A stretch of DNA of 36,239 bases from Candidatus Limadaptatus stercoripullorum (GCA_018713795.1 DVOE01000035.1:1-36239), one strand, 5' to 3'; positions 9,343-19,122 are shown, counted from the first letter of the stretch. Numbers and translations: made by a program. Notes: generated by a model from the sequence alone, not told the origin.

Positions 9343-11535
9343 TCAGCCGCGCTTGTAGTAGTTGATGAGACAGCCGTCGGCGACGATCTGCCGCTCGGTG
9401 TCCGTGAGCGCGCCCGTCTTCAGGGTGACGGGAGTGCTCTTTCCGCCGCGGAAAAGCAGCGCGGGGAACTCCTCCGCTCCGCTCTCGAGCAGCCGGCGCA
9501 CGCCCTCGACGACGAGGATGTCGCCGATCTCGAAGGTCGCGCCCTCATTCAGGAAAGGCAGCATTCCCCAGTTGACGAGATTGCTGCGGTAGCGTTTGGT
9601 GGCGTACTCTCTTGCGATGTTCGCCGCGCCGCCGAGGAACCTCTGACAGCTCGCCGCCTGTTCGCGCGCGCTGCCGTCGCCGGGCTTGACCGCGAATATG
9701 GCGCTGCCCACCGAGAAACTCCCCTTGACGCCGCTCGCCTTGATCGCCGCCGCGATATCCTCGCGGCTGCCGTCCCTCACCTCTTTCGCGCGCCCGACAT
9801 ATGCGGGATCCTTCCTCGAAAGGGCGAACTCGGCAAGGCGCAGCGGGTTGCTGCGATAAGACGAAGTCTCGCCGGAGGGGATGAGCTCGTCGGTGGTGGT
9901 GACGGGATCGTCGATGACCGAGCAGATCTTGAGGGCGAGGTTGTCCCCGAGTTCTTCTATCGCGGGGATGTCGGTGATGTTGGGACCGTAAACGAGCTCG
10001 GCGCTCTTGTCGGGGGCGCCCCAACCGTTGTACACGCGGGACGCGTAAGCCGCCCCGTCATAGGCGAAGGGGACGATCTTCTCGTCGTAGTCCATGCCGA
10101 GCGCGGAGGTCAGCACGCCGCCGTTCGCCGCGGTCGCCGCGATGGAACGGGCGTCCATGAGCGCGACGGACGCGATCTGCCCTTCGGCGGGCTTGGAGCC
10201 CTCGCGCCTCTCGAAGTTCCTGGTGGTGTGGCGAACGGAGAAGCCGTTGTTGCAAGGCACATCGCCCGCGCCGAAACAGGGTCCGCAGAAGCAGGGTTTG
10301 AGCACCGCGCCGCTCTCCATGAGAGCCGCCGCCGCTCCGCTCCTCACCAGCGCGATATTGGCGGGCTGGGAGCCGGGATAGACGGTGAGATTGAACGCGC
10401 CGTTGCCGCACGACCTGCCGCGGAGTATGTTCGCCGCCACGGCTATGTTGTCGTAAGTGCCGCCCGCGCAGCCGGCTATGACGCCCTGGGAGACGATCAC
10501 TTTGCCGTCCTTTATCTTGTCGGTGAGGCGGAAGGAGCCCTCGGGCAGTCCGAGCAGACGGCAGCCCTCTCTCTCCGCTTCGCCGAGGATCTCCTCGGGA
10601 CGGGCGATGACATCGGCGAGCTTGTAAACATTGGAAGGATGGAACGGGAGCGCGATCATGGGCTCGACTTTGTCAAGGTCGATGACGACCGCGCCGTCGT
10701 ACGCCGCGCCCGCCTCGGGAGCCTGACGCTTGTACTCCCCCTCCCTGCCGTAGAGAGCGAGATAGTCGCGCACCTTGTCATCGGTCATCCATATCGAGCT
10801 CAGGCACGCGCTTTCGGTGGTCATGACATCTATGCCGTTCCTGAACTCGACGGGGAGCGCGGATATCCCCTCGCCCACGAATTCGAGGACGGCGTTCTTG
10901 ACGAACCCGTTTTTGAAGGTCGCGCCGATGAGCGCGAGCGCCACATCCTGCGGACCCACGCCGCGGCGGACTTTGCCGCGAAGCTCGACGGCGATGACGC
11001 GGGGATAAGCGATATCGTATGTACGGCGGAGCAGCTGCTTGACCAGCTCCGGACCGCCCTCGCCGACGGACATCGCGCCCAGCGCTCCGTAACGGGTGTG
11101 GCTGTCGCTGCCGAGCAGCATCTTGCCGGGAGCCGCGAACATCTCGCGCATATAGCTGTGTATGACGGCGAGATTGGCGGGCACATATATGCCGCCGTAC
11201 TTCTTCGCCGCGGACAGCCCGAACACATGGTCGTCCTCGTTGATGGTGCCGCCCACCGCGCAAAGACTGTTGTGGCAGTTGGTGAGCACATACGGCAGCG
11301 GGAATTCGGTGAGACCGCTGGCGCGGGCGGACTGGATTATCCCGACATAGGTGATGTCGTGGGACGCCATCGCGTCAAAGCGCAGACGCAGCGACTTCAT
11401 GTCGCCCGAGGTGTTGTGCGCGGAGAGCACCGCATAAGTCATGGTGCGCTCGGGGGAAACGCTGCCGGCATAGCTCGCGGCGTCGGTCAGCCCCGCGCCG
11501 TCCCATATCATCTGTTTTTTGAGAAGTTGGATCAT
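9343..11535 (-). CDS. Aconitase-superfamily hydratase
   Basis: 730 aa; LLGSDSHTRYGALGAMSVGEGG, Fe-S ligand region CFCGPCFGAGDVPCNNG, C-terminal swivel-like RYRSNLVNWGMLPF. Confidence 0.85.
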   Translation of the reverse strand: MIQLLKKQMIWDGAGLTDAASYAGSVSPERTMTYAVLSAHNTSGDMKSLRLRFDAMASHDITYVGIIQSARASGLTEFPLPYVLTNCHNSLCAVGGTINEDDHVFGLSAAKKYGGIYVPANLAVIHSYMREMFAAPGKMLLGSDSHTRYGALGAMSVGEGGPELVKQLLRRTYDIAYPRVIAVELRGKVRRGVGPQDVALALIGATFKNGFVKNAVLEFVGEGISALPVEFRNGIDVMTTESACLSSIWMTDDKVRDYLALYGREGEYKRQAPEAGAAYDGAVVIDLDKVEPMIALPFHPSNVYKLADVIARPEEILGEAEREGCRLLGLPEGSFRLTDKIKDGKVIVSQGVIAGCAGGTYDNIAVAANILRGRSCGNGAFNLTVYPGSQPANIALVRSGAAAALMESGAVLKPCFCGPCFGAGDVPCNNGFSVRHTTRNFERREGSKPAEGQIASVALMDARSIAATAANGGVLTSALGMDYDEKIVPFAYDGAAYASRVYNGWGAPDKSAELVYGPNITDIPAIEELGDNLALKICSVIDDPVTTTDELIPSGETSSYRSNPLRLAEFALSRKDPAYVGRAKEVRDGSREDIAAAIKASGVKGSFSVGSAIFAVKPGDGSAREQAASCQRFLGGAANIAREYATKRYRSNLVNWGMLPFLNEGATFEIGDILVVEGVRRLLESGAEEFPALLFRGGKSTPVTLKTGALTDTERQIVADGCLINYYKRG

Positions 11536-11540
11536 AAAAT

Positions 11541-11554
11541 ACCTCGTACGAGGT
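11541..11554. promoter_or_regulatory. Perfect 14-bp palindrome ACCTCGTACGAGGT, candidate operator or SD-masking element
   Basis: Self-complementary; lies between the predicted -10 and the ATG of the hydratase gene; the minus-strand GAGGT is also the likely SD. Confidence 0.55.
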
Positions 11555-11556
11555 CG

Positions 11557-11585
11557 ATTATATTACATGCGCGCGCATAAGTCAA
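11557..11585 (-). promoter_or_regulatory. Sigma-A-like promoter for the hydratase/IOR operon
   Basis: Minus strand TTGACT-17 nt (TATGCGCGCGCATGTAA)-TATAAT. Confidence 0.75.
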
Positions 11586-11650
11586 CGCAAAATCCGCGCC
11601 GCGGGCGGCGCCCTGCGGCGGTTTTCGACGGGCTTTCTCCCGCCTGGCGG

Positions 11651-13111
11651 TCAGATCTTAAGAGTGAGATATGAGAATGTGTACTCCCCCGCGGGACGAG
11701 TGGCGCGAAGGACGAATCCGTGCTTTTCGAGGTTGCCGAGCGACGGCGCGTTGTCGAACTGCACCACTGCGCAGAGCGTCGCGGGAGACAGCATCTTCCT
11801 CGCCTCCTCGATGACGCGGGCGGTCAACCTGTCGGATATGCCGAGACCGCGATAGCGCGCGGCAGTCATAATGCCGCCGAGCTCATACCACCTGCCCTCA
11901 CCGCCGCATATCTCGGCGAGCTTTGCGCCGTATTCCTCGTCGGTGTCGTAGGCGCAGGTCGAAATTATCTCGCCTTCGCGCACGGCGGCGAACATACCGC
12001 CGCCCTCGAGCACGCCGTGCAGTTCCTCCTCGGTGTAATTGAGGAAAAACAGCTTGTTCCTGAGCCCCTCGCGCTCGGTCACGAGGAAATTCCACACCCT
12101 GTCGAAATCGGCGTCCGAAAGGCGCACGATATCGTACTTGTCCGCGGGCATGGAGTGCCTGACGACGGGCTTTGAAAGCAATCTCCCCGTACTCGCCGCA
12201 TAGCAGTCAGACACCGAAGAAGAGGGTTTAAGCACATATTTTTGCAACAAAAACGCCGGATTGTAGCTGAGTTTGGATTTTCTGAGCCCTTCCATCCCCA
12301 TGTCTTCCTGGCGGTTGATATAGCGGCATGAGGAGAAATTCCGCGCGGCGAATTCGTGGGCGAGGAAGGAGTAGACCCCCTCATACGAGGCGTCCGCCTT
12401 TTCGTACATCTCTATGCCCGTGCCGGTGGGGGTGATCTCGCCTATCGCTATGCCGACCATCTTCCCGCCGACGCGCAGGATATCGCACCTGAGCTCCCCT
12501 CTCACGGCGGCGTCAAGCCAGCCGCCCACTATCTCGCGCTCGCGTTCGGCGCTGTCTCGTGCGGAGCCGTCGAAGTTCTTCGCCGCCATCCATTCCGCCT
12601 CGAAACGCGCGATCTCCTCGCGGTCGTCCGCCTTGATCCCGGATATGTCGTAGTCGTAGAGCCGGGTGAATTTGGCGATATGGTTGCGCTTGGCGTGGAA
12701 GCGTTTTCCGGGCAGTTCGATGAAATCGCGGGCGTCGTAGATATACTCCGCCCAGTCGCGGTGGGTGTAGATATAGTACCCGCCGTACATCTCGTTTACG
12801 AAGTCCTCGGTGCAGAAGGCGAACATGGCGTCGTCGGGGAGCGCGAGCGCCGCCTCCGCGCGGGTCACGGACGCCCCCTCGCGCGGGAGGGGCTGCCAAT
12901 AGTACTCCTCGCCGTCCATGTGACAGCGCAGGTACAGCACCTCGGGTGTGACGAGATACTCCCCGTCTTCGAACCAGCTGAGGAAGGCGTGGTAAGAAAA
13001 GTCGCTGCCCGTGTAATCCGAGCCGCGCAGAAAGTCCTCCGTCACGCCTTTGAGGGCGGCGTCGAAGGGCTTGAAAGAGTCGAGTTGCGCTTTGGTGAGT
13101 TTTGCCGTCAT
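11651..13111 (-). CDS. DUF2156 (phosphatidylglycerol lysyltransferase C-terminal-like) + GNAT acetyltransferase two-domain protein
   Basis: 486 aa; GKRFHAKRNHIAKF...YDISGIK...YINRQEDMGMEGLRKSKLSYNP (DUF2156), then GNAT-like LGGIMTAARYRGLGISDRLTARVIEEA...NAPSLGNLEKHGF. Confidence 0.8.
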   Translation of the reverse strand: MTAKLTKAQLDSFKPFDAALKGVTEDFLRGSDYTGSDFSYHAFLSWFEDGEYLVTPEVLYLRCHMDGEEYYWQPLPREGASVTRAEAALALPDDAMFAFCTEDFVNEMYGGYYIYTHRDWAEYIYDARDFIELPGKRFHAKRNHIAKFTRLYDYDISGIKADDREEIARFEAEWMAAKNFDGSARDSAEREREIVGGWLDAAVRGELRCDILRVGGKMVGIAIGEITPTGTGIEMYEKADASYEGVYSFLAHEFAARNFSSCRYINRQEDMGMEGLRKSKLSYNPAFLLQKYVLKPSSSVSDCYAASTGRLLSKPVVRHSMPADKYDIVRLSDADFDRVWNFLVTEREGLRNKLFFLNYTEEELHGVLEGGGMFAAVREGEIISTCAYDTDEEYGAKLAEICGGEGRWYELGGIMTAARYRGLGISDRLTARVIEEARKMLSPATLCAVVQFDNAPSLGNLEKHGFVLRATRPAGEYTFSYLTLKI

Positions 13112-13115
13112 GGAG

Positions 13116-13598
13116 CTATTTCTTTTCGGGCGGCTGTTTTTTTGCGGGCGGATCGAAGAATTCGACGCGCGCGAACGCGCATTTCTTTTCGAGCAGCGCG
13201 AGCAGTTCCGCCGAGCGGGCGGGAGAGATGTTGAAGCGGACAGTCACGGGAGCCTTACCCTCGGGGGTGTAGCGGAGAAAGATCTCCTTGCTCTCGTTGT
13301 TGACGAAGATGGCGTCCGCCGTCTCGTAGTCCGCCCTGTCCACAAAAAATCCTATCACCGAGACGAGTTCGTCGTCGTCGAAGCGGTAGTAGCTGTTGAA
13401 GGCAATGAGCGCGGCGAACACGGTGACGAGCGCTCCCGCGGCGAGCGACACCGCGGCGAGCGTGGTGTTGCCTGAGGTCAGCGAACTGACCGCGCCGGAC
13501 AGCAGCACGATGTCGAGCACGATGACCGCCACTCCCGCGCACATCACGACCGCGAGACACGCCGTCTTGAACTTGCCGAAACTCATCCTTATCTTCAT
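13116..13598 (-). CDS. Small membrane protein, two predicted TM segments
   Basis: 160 aa; hydrophobic segments AVVMCAGVAVIVLDIVLL and AAVSLAAGALVTVFAALIAF. Confidence 0.65.
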   Translation of the reverse strand: MKIRMSFGKFKTACLAVVMCAGVAVIVLDIVLLSGAVSSLTSGNTTLAAVSLAAGALVTVFAALIAFNSYYRFDDDELVSVIGFFVDRADYETADAIFVNNESKEIFLRYTPEGKAPVTVRFNISPARSAELLALLEKKCAFARVEFFDPPAKKQPPEKK

Positions 13599-14659
13599 TT
13601 CGCGTCCTCTTCGCCCTTGCCCGCGGGAGCGTCCTCGCGCACTTGGGTCCTCTCCTCCCCCGACGAGGGGATGACTTCGGAGAGATAGTCCCTGCCGCCC
13701 ACGATCTCGCCCGCGTCAGCCTGATTCTCGGCGCGGTAGCCGAATTCCACGGTGTCGACGACGGTGATGGCGTCGGTGTAGAAGCTCAGCCCGTTCATCT
13801 TGTAGTAGCCGACCAGCTCGACAAGTCTCAGCAGGAAGTAGTTGAAGGACGGCACCACCAGCACGACCAGCCCGAAGGTGGGCAGCGCGCAGGTCGCAAC
13901 GAGCAGATAGGTGACGAAATAGGTGATGACGAAGGACTTGATCAGCCCTTTCATGTTGAGTTTGACGCCGCGCAGGCTGCGCGCGAACGCCGTGTAGACG
14001 GGCTCGTCGGGGTTGAAGAGCAGCCTTGGCAGCCACCCGCCGAGCAGAGTCGACTTTGCGGAGAACGCGAACACCCCGAACGCCAGCGCGAGGGTGAGCG
14101 CGAAAAACCCGATGAGGTCCCACAGCCCGAACGCGATGAGGCAGATGAGCACCACGATGACGGCGTTGAGCGGGACGGAGACGGTCAGGTTGCAAGCCGA
14201 ATATCTGACCGCCTTTTTGAGGTGCATGGCGATGGACGCCGCGAGCCCTATGCGCATGTTGGAAGACATGAGTTGGTTGGCGGCGTAGGCGGTGGGATAG
14301 ATGCATATCCCGACCAGGAAGACATAGAGGACATACAGCCCTATCGCCTCGAATATGAGCGCGGTGAGCAGACCCTGCGAATCCAGAACGGCGTCGATGA
14401 GCGCCTTGCCGTCGGTGATGATCGAGCGCACGAAGGTGGCGATGTCCGCCTGTCCGTCCACGAGGGAAGAGATGTCCGAGGCTATGACGGCGTAAGCGTC
14501 GCCGACCTCGCCGCCCACGGCGAGCGAGTTGATGGTCGGGATGAGCACCGCCGCGCCGATGGCGGCGACGATGAGCGCCGAGATGACCACCCACAGCAGT
14601 ATCTTGAGCACGAATCCCATGTTGGAGAACAACAGGGACAGCGAATACTTAAATTCCAT
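13595..14659 (-). CDS. Polytopic membrane protein of unknown function
   Basis: 354 aa with multiple hydrophobic helices; SD GGAGAGG upstream of ATG; 4-bp overlap with downstream gene. Confidence 0.75.
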   Translation of the reverse strand: MEFKYSLSLLFSNMGFVLKILLWVVISALIVAAIGAAVLIPTINSLAVGGEVGDAYAVIASDISSLVDGQADIATFVRSIITDGKALIDAVLDSQGLLTALIFEAIGLYVLYVFLVGICIYPTAYAANQLMSSNMRIGLAASIAMHLKKAVRYSACNLTVSVPLNAVIVVLICLIAFGLWDLIGFFALTLALAFGVFAFSAKSTLLGGWLPRLLFNPDEPVYTAFARSLRGVKLNMKGLIKSFVITYFVTYLLVATCALPTFGLVVLVVPSFNYFLLRLVELVGYYKMNGLSFYTDAITVVDTVEFGYRAENQADAGEIVGGRDYLSEVIPSSGEERTQVREDAPAGKGEEDAK

Positions 14660-14679
14660 ATTTCCTCTCCATCCGGAGT

Positions 14680-15561
14680 TTAACCGTCGGTTTCGTCGGT
14701 CTTATCCTTCTTTTTGAGCCACCGCCACGATCTCTTCGACCAGAGATCTATCTTGCGCAGGTCCATCCTTTCGGTGCCCGTGACATCGTAGAACACGGTG
14801 TACATGAGCACGACATACACGGTCAGCACGACCGAATAGATTATGCCGTCCGCGATGACGCGCCACACTATGTTGTCGGTGAGCGCGCCTATGAGCACGG
14901 TGAGGACATCGGCGGGCAGCACCACGAAAAAGAGGGCGACCGCCGCCGGCACCATCCTCCCCGACATCTGCCTCCAGCCCATGCGGAAAGCGTCGTAGGA
15001 GCGCAGTCCCGTGTGCAGCATGAAGGGCGCCCAGAGCAGCATCCGCGTGCTGATATATAGCTGCACGCCGGACACCAGCAGCCAGCTTATGATCGAGAAG
15101 ACCAGCCACTCCGCCCCCGCGCCGAACGCCACCGCCCAAAGATAGTAGAGCACGGCGAGCAGCAGGTCGGCGAGCAGGAAGAATATCCCGTAGCCCAGCG
15201 AAAAGCGCAGCGCGGTCATGATGTTGTAGTTGAGGCGGGTCTTCGCCCTCTTGAAGGAGAGGGTGAACTCCCCTATCCTCATATGCCTGTCCACTATGCC
15301 GAACATGAGCGCGAACGCCACGACATAGAAGACCATGCCGATTATGCCCACATAGAAGAAGTCGTAAGGCAGGCGGTGGATGTCGGCGTACATGACGCCG
15401 AAGTCGGCGAAGTTGATATCGCGGTAGCGCAGCAGATAGTCGAGCGGCGCCGTGGGCGAGAACAAGAGCGCCGTGAGCAGCGAAGGCAGTATGGACAGAA
15501 GGACGAGGTAAGGTCCCTTGTCGAAGAAGTATTTGCAAACCGACTTCGCGTATCTCAGCAT
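14680..15561 (-). CDS. Polytopic membrane protein of unknown function
   Basis: 293 aa, several TM helices; layout resembles the adjacent 13595-14659 product. Confidence 0.75.
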   Translation of the reverse strand: MLRYAKSVCKYFFDKGPYLVLLSILPSLLTALLFSPTAPLDYLLRYRDINFADFGVMYADIHRLPYDFFYVGIIGMVFYVVAFALMFGIVDRHMRIGEFTLSFKRAKTRLNYNIMTALRFSLGYGIFFLLADLLLAVLYYLWAVAFGAGAEWLVFSIISWLLVSGVQLYISTRMLLWAPFMLHTGLRSYDAFRMGWRQMSGRMVPAAVALFFVVLPADVLTVLIGALTDNIVWRVIADGIIYSVVLTVYVVLMYTVFYDVTGTERMDLRKIDLWSKRSWRWLKKKDKTDETDG

Positions 15562-15570
15562 ATCCCGCCT

Positions 15571-18195
15571 CTACTCCCCGAGAGCGGCGAGCTTCTCGGT
15601 GAGGATCTTAACTTTTTCGTCCGCGCGGGCGAGCTTTTCGCGTTCGCCCTCCACGAGTTTTTGGGGAGCCTTGGCGACGAACGCGGCATTGGCGAGCAGC
15701 TTGCCCAGCCTGTCCGCGTCGGCGCGCGCCTGCTCGAGCTCGCGCCCCAGCCTCTCGCGCTCCTTATCTATGTCGATGAGCTCGCCCATGGGCACGAGTA
15801 TCTCCGCCATGTCCGTGACCACGGACGCCACCGCGCCCGTAACTTCGGACTTTTGCTCTATGAGGTGCACGGCGGATATGCCCGCCAGCCTCTCGAGCAG
15901 CCCCGAGACCGCCGTAACGAAAGCGGGATCGCGGGCGATGACGAACGCCTCGAACTTCTTCGACGGCGGCACATTCATCTCGGCGCGCATATTGCGGATC
16001 GCGACCACCGTCGCCCTCAGCGCTTCGAAGTTCCTCTCCTCCTTCCTGAACACCGTCTTCTTGTTGTAGGACGGCCAGTCGGACACCATGAGCACGCTGC
16101 CCTTGGGGGCGTACTTGGAGTAGATCTCCTCGGTGACGAAGGGGATGAAGGGGTGCAGGAGCTTGAGAAGGACGGTGAGCACATGGGTGAGCATCGCCAC
16201 GGCGTGGGAGTGATCCTTCTTGTTGCCGCCGTAAAGCAGGGGCTTGCTCATCTCGATGTACCAGTCGCAGAACTCCGACCAGGTGAAGTCGTACAGCCGC
16301 GCCGCCGCGAGACCTATCTCGTACTTGTTGAGGTTGATGGTGACATCCTTGATGACATCGTTGAGACGAGTGAGGATCCACTTGTCCGCCCCGTTCAGTT
16401 TGCGCGGGAAGGAGAGATCGTCGTCCTTCTCGATGTTCATGACCACGAAACGGCTGGCGTTCCACAGTTTGTTGACGAAGTTGCGGCAGCTCTCGATCTT
16501 GCCCTCGGTGAAGCGGGTGTCGCTGCCGGGAGCTATGCCCGACGCGAGCGAGAAACGCAGCGCGTCCGCGCCGTAGCGGTCGATGAGCTCGAGCGGATCC
16601 ACGCCGTTGCCGGCGCTCTTGGACATCTTCTTGCCGTAGGGATCGCGCACGATACCGTGGATGAGCACCTCGGGGAAGGGGGGCTCGCCCATGATCTCTA
16701 TGCCGCTGAATATCATCCTCGCCACCCAGAAGAATATGATGTCGTACGCCGTCACCAGCACGCCGGTGGGATAGAAGTAAGACAGATTCTTGTTCTTCCT
16801 CGGATAGCCGAGGGTGCTGAACGGCCACAGCGCGGAGGAGAACCAGGTGTCGAGGACATCCTCGTCCCTCCTCACCGGCGCGCCGCACTTGGGGCAGCGG
16901 TCGATCTCGGTCTTGGACACCGTCATCTCACCGCACTCGTCGCAGTAGTACGCGGGGATGCGGTGACCCCACCACAGCTGACGGGAGATGCACCAATCCT
17001 TGATGTTCTCCATCCAGTTGAAGTAGGTCTTTTCAAAGCGCTTGGGGATGAACTCCACCTTCTTGCTGCGCACCGCCTTTATGGCGGGCTCGGCGAGGGG
17101 TTTCATCTTGACGAACCACTGCTTTGAGACGATGGCTTCCACCGTTTCGCCGCAGCGGTAGCATTCGCCGACATTGTGGGCGTACGGCTCTATCTTCTCG
17201 AGATAGCCCTGCTCTTCGAGGTCCCTGACCACGGCGGCGCGGCATTCGAGGCGGGTCATGCCCGCGTACTTGCCGGCGTTCTCGTTCATTATCCCGCCGT
17301 CGTCGATGACTCTTATGACCTCCAGCCCGTGGCGCAGCCCGAGCTCGAAGTCGTTGGGATCGTGGGCGGGAGTGATCTTGACCGCGCCCGTGCCGAAGCC
17401 TATCTCGACATAGTCGTCCGCGACCACGGGGATGACCCTGTCCGTGAGCGGCAGACGCAGCATCCTGCCCACATACCCCGCCATACGCTCGTCCTTGGGG
17501 TTGACGGCGACGGCGGTGTCTCCGAGCATGGTCTCGGGACGGGTGGTGGCGATGGTTATGCTCCCCTCCCCGTCTGCGAAGGGATAGCGGTAGTACCAAA
17601 GGTTGGACTGCTGCTCGCGGTACTCCACTTCGGCGTCGCTGAGCGCCGTGCGGCAGTGCGGGCACCAGTTGATTATGCGGTCGCCGCGGTAGATGAGCCC
17701 TTTCTTGTAGTAGCGGACAAAGGCGTCAAGGACTGCTGCCGAGCAGTTCTTGTCCATGGTGAACGCCTCTTTGGACCAGTCGCAGGAGGTGCCGAGGCGC
17801 TTCAATTGCTCGGCTATCCTGCCGCCGTACTTCTCCTTCCACGCCCACGCGCGCTCGAGGAAACCTTCCCTGCCGACATCGGCTTTGGTCAGCCCCTCTT
17901 CCTTTTTCATCTGCTCGACGATCTTGACCTCGGTGGCTATGGAGGCGTGATCGGTGCCGGGGAGCCACAGCGTCTCAAAACCGCTCATGCGCTTGAAACG
18001 CACGATTATATCCTGCACGGTCTGGTTGAGGGCGTGCCCCATGTGCAGCTGCCCGGTGATGTTGGGCGGCGGCATCATGACGGTGAAAGGCTCCTTGTCG
18101 GGGTTGACATGAGCCTCGAAATATCTGCCCTTCATCCAGAAGTCGTAGATCCGCTTTTCAAACTTCGGATCGTATGTCTTGTCCATCGTGTTCAT
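15571..18195 (-). CDS. valS: Valine-tRNA ligase
   Basis: 874 aa; PPPNITGQLHMGHALNQTVQD, DPYGKKMSKSAGNGVDP, C-terminal coiled coil. Confidence 0.97.
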   Translation of the reverse strand: MNTMDKTYDPKFEKRIYDFWMKGRYFEAHVNPDKEPFTVMMPPPNITGQLHMGHALNQTVQDIIVRFKRMSGFETLWLPGTDHASIATEVKIVEQMKKEEGLTKADVGREGFLERAWAWKEKYGGRIAEQLKRLGTSCDWSKEAFTMDKNCSAAVLDAFVRYYKKGLIYRGDRIINWCPHCRTALSDAEVEYREQQSNLWYYRYPFADGEGSITIATTRPETMLGDTAVAVNPKDERMAGYVGRMLRLPLTDRVIPVVADDYVEIGFGTGAVKITPAHDPNDFELGLRHGLEVIRVIDDGGIMNENAGKYAGMTRLECRAAVVRDLEEQGYLEKIEPYAHNVGECYRCGETVEAIVSKQWFVKMKPLAEPAIKAVRSKKVEFIPKRFEKTYFNWMENIKDWCISRQLWWGHRIPAYYCDECGEMTVSKTEIDRCPKCGAPVRRDEDVLDTWFSSALWPFSTLGYPRKNKNLSYFYPTGVLVTAYDIIFFWVARMIFSGIEIMGEPPFPEVLIHGIVRDPYGKKMSKSAGNGVDPLELIDRYGADALRFSLASGIAPGSDTRFTEGKIESCRNFVNKLWNASRFVVMNIEKDDDLSFPRKLNGADKWILTRLNDVIKDVTINLNKYEIGLAAARLYDFTWSEFCDWYIEMSKPLLYGGNKKDHSHAVAMLTHVLTVLLKLLHPFIPFVTEEIYSKYAPKGSVLMVSDWPSYNKKTVFRKEERNFEALRATVVAIRNMRAEMNVPPSKKFEAFVIARDPAFVTAVSGLLERLAGISAVHLIEQKSEVTGAVASVVTDMAEILVPMGELIDIDKERERLGRELEQARADADRLGKLLANAAFVAKAPQKLVEGEREKLARADEKVKILTEKLAALGE

Positions 18196-18217
18196 ATCGA
18201 GATCCCTCGTTTCCTGA

Positions 18218-19015
18218 TTATTCCTCTTCCCCGCCGTGCGTTCCGTCGGCGCCGTCCGCCGCGTCCTCCGCCGCTTCTGCGGAATAGGCGACTTTGCACT
18301 CCTCTTCGGGCTCCGCGCCCGCTATCACATTGTTGCCGCTGTCGGTGTACCTGACATTGTCCGAAGTCGCCGACTGCATCTCGCCGGCGTTGATCTTTTT
18401 GATCTGACGGATGATGTCGGCAAGATAGTTTATCGCCGCGCCGTAGCTCAGGCACACGCCCCAGGCGAGCACGCCCCAGTCGGCGTAATAAACGAAGGGA
18501 TGGAAGAAGCTCATGATCACGCCCGCCGAGACGGTGACCGACGCGACCTTGCCCATCCAGTTCGCCTGCACCTTCGCGCCCTTCTTCATGACGAGGGGCG
18601 CCGCGCACACCATGATGCCCTCCTTGAGGAGCAGCAGGATGACGAAGGCGTAGTGCACATACCAGCCGTCGCTGTACGCCGCCGTGTCCGCGCCGAGCTT
18701 GGTCAGCCCCGTGCACAAAGACAGGCAGAACAGCACCGACACATGCATGAGCTTGTCCGCGAGGGGATCCAGCACCATGCCTATGCCCGAGGTCATGTTG
18801 AAACGCCTGGCGATCCAGCCGTCCACCAGGTCGCTCGCCGCCGCCACCACGAACACCGCAAAGGCGATGTAAAGCAGAGTCGGCTGCGACTTCACGCCCG
18901 CGAACGCCATGAGCACTATGTAGGCGGGTATGCAGAGTATGCGGAAGTAAGTGATGAGATTCGGGATCGTCCAAAGCTCTTTTTTGTCGATTTGTCCCAT
19001 TCCCTTATACGCCAT
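18218..19015 (-). CDS. CDP-alcohol phosphatidyltransferase (PgsA-like)
   Basis: 265 aa; DLVDGWIARRFNMTSGIGMVLDPLADK matches DGxxARxxxxx(3)GxxxDxxxD. Confidence 0.88.
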   Translation of the reverse strand: MAYKGMGQIDKKELWTIPNLITYFRILCIPAYIVLMAFAGVKSQPTLLYIAFAVFVVAAASDLVDGWIARRFNMTSGIGMVLDPLADKLMHVSVLFCLSLCTGLTKLGADTAAYSDGWYVHYAFVILLLLKEGIMVCAAPLVMKKGAKVQANWMGKVASVTVSAGVIMSFFHPFVYYADWGVLAWGVCLSYGAAINYLADIIRQIKKINAGEMQSATSDNVRYTDSGNNVIAGAEPEEECKVAYSAEAAEDAADGADGTHGGEEE

Positions 19016-19047
19016 AATTCACCGTCCGGGTCAGTCGTATTGCCGCC

Positions 19048-19076
19048 ATTATATCACGCCCGCGCGCATATGTAAA
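19048..19076 (-). promoter_or_regulatory. Sigma-A-like promoter upstream of the CDP-alcohol phosphatidyltransferase
   Basis: Minus strand TTTACA-17 nt (TATGCGCGCGGGCGTGA)-TATAAT. Confidence 0.75.
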
Positions 19077-19122
19077 ACAAATTGCGCCCCTCGCGCCCGC
19101 TTTATTGCGCGGGAGCGCGAAA

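Noticed and set aside
9217-11580. 787-aa plus-strand ORF opposite the hydratase gene (also 490-2043, 2385-3644, 4113-5366, 7674-8840, 15283-17127, 32674-34512)
   Set aside because: Antisense shadow ORFs from GC-rich codon bias. Translations are rich in R/H/G/A/E/V with no family motifs, and each lies fully opposite a well-recognised minus-strand gene.
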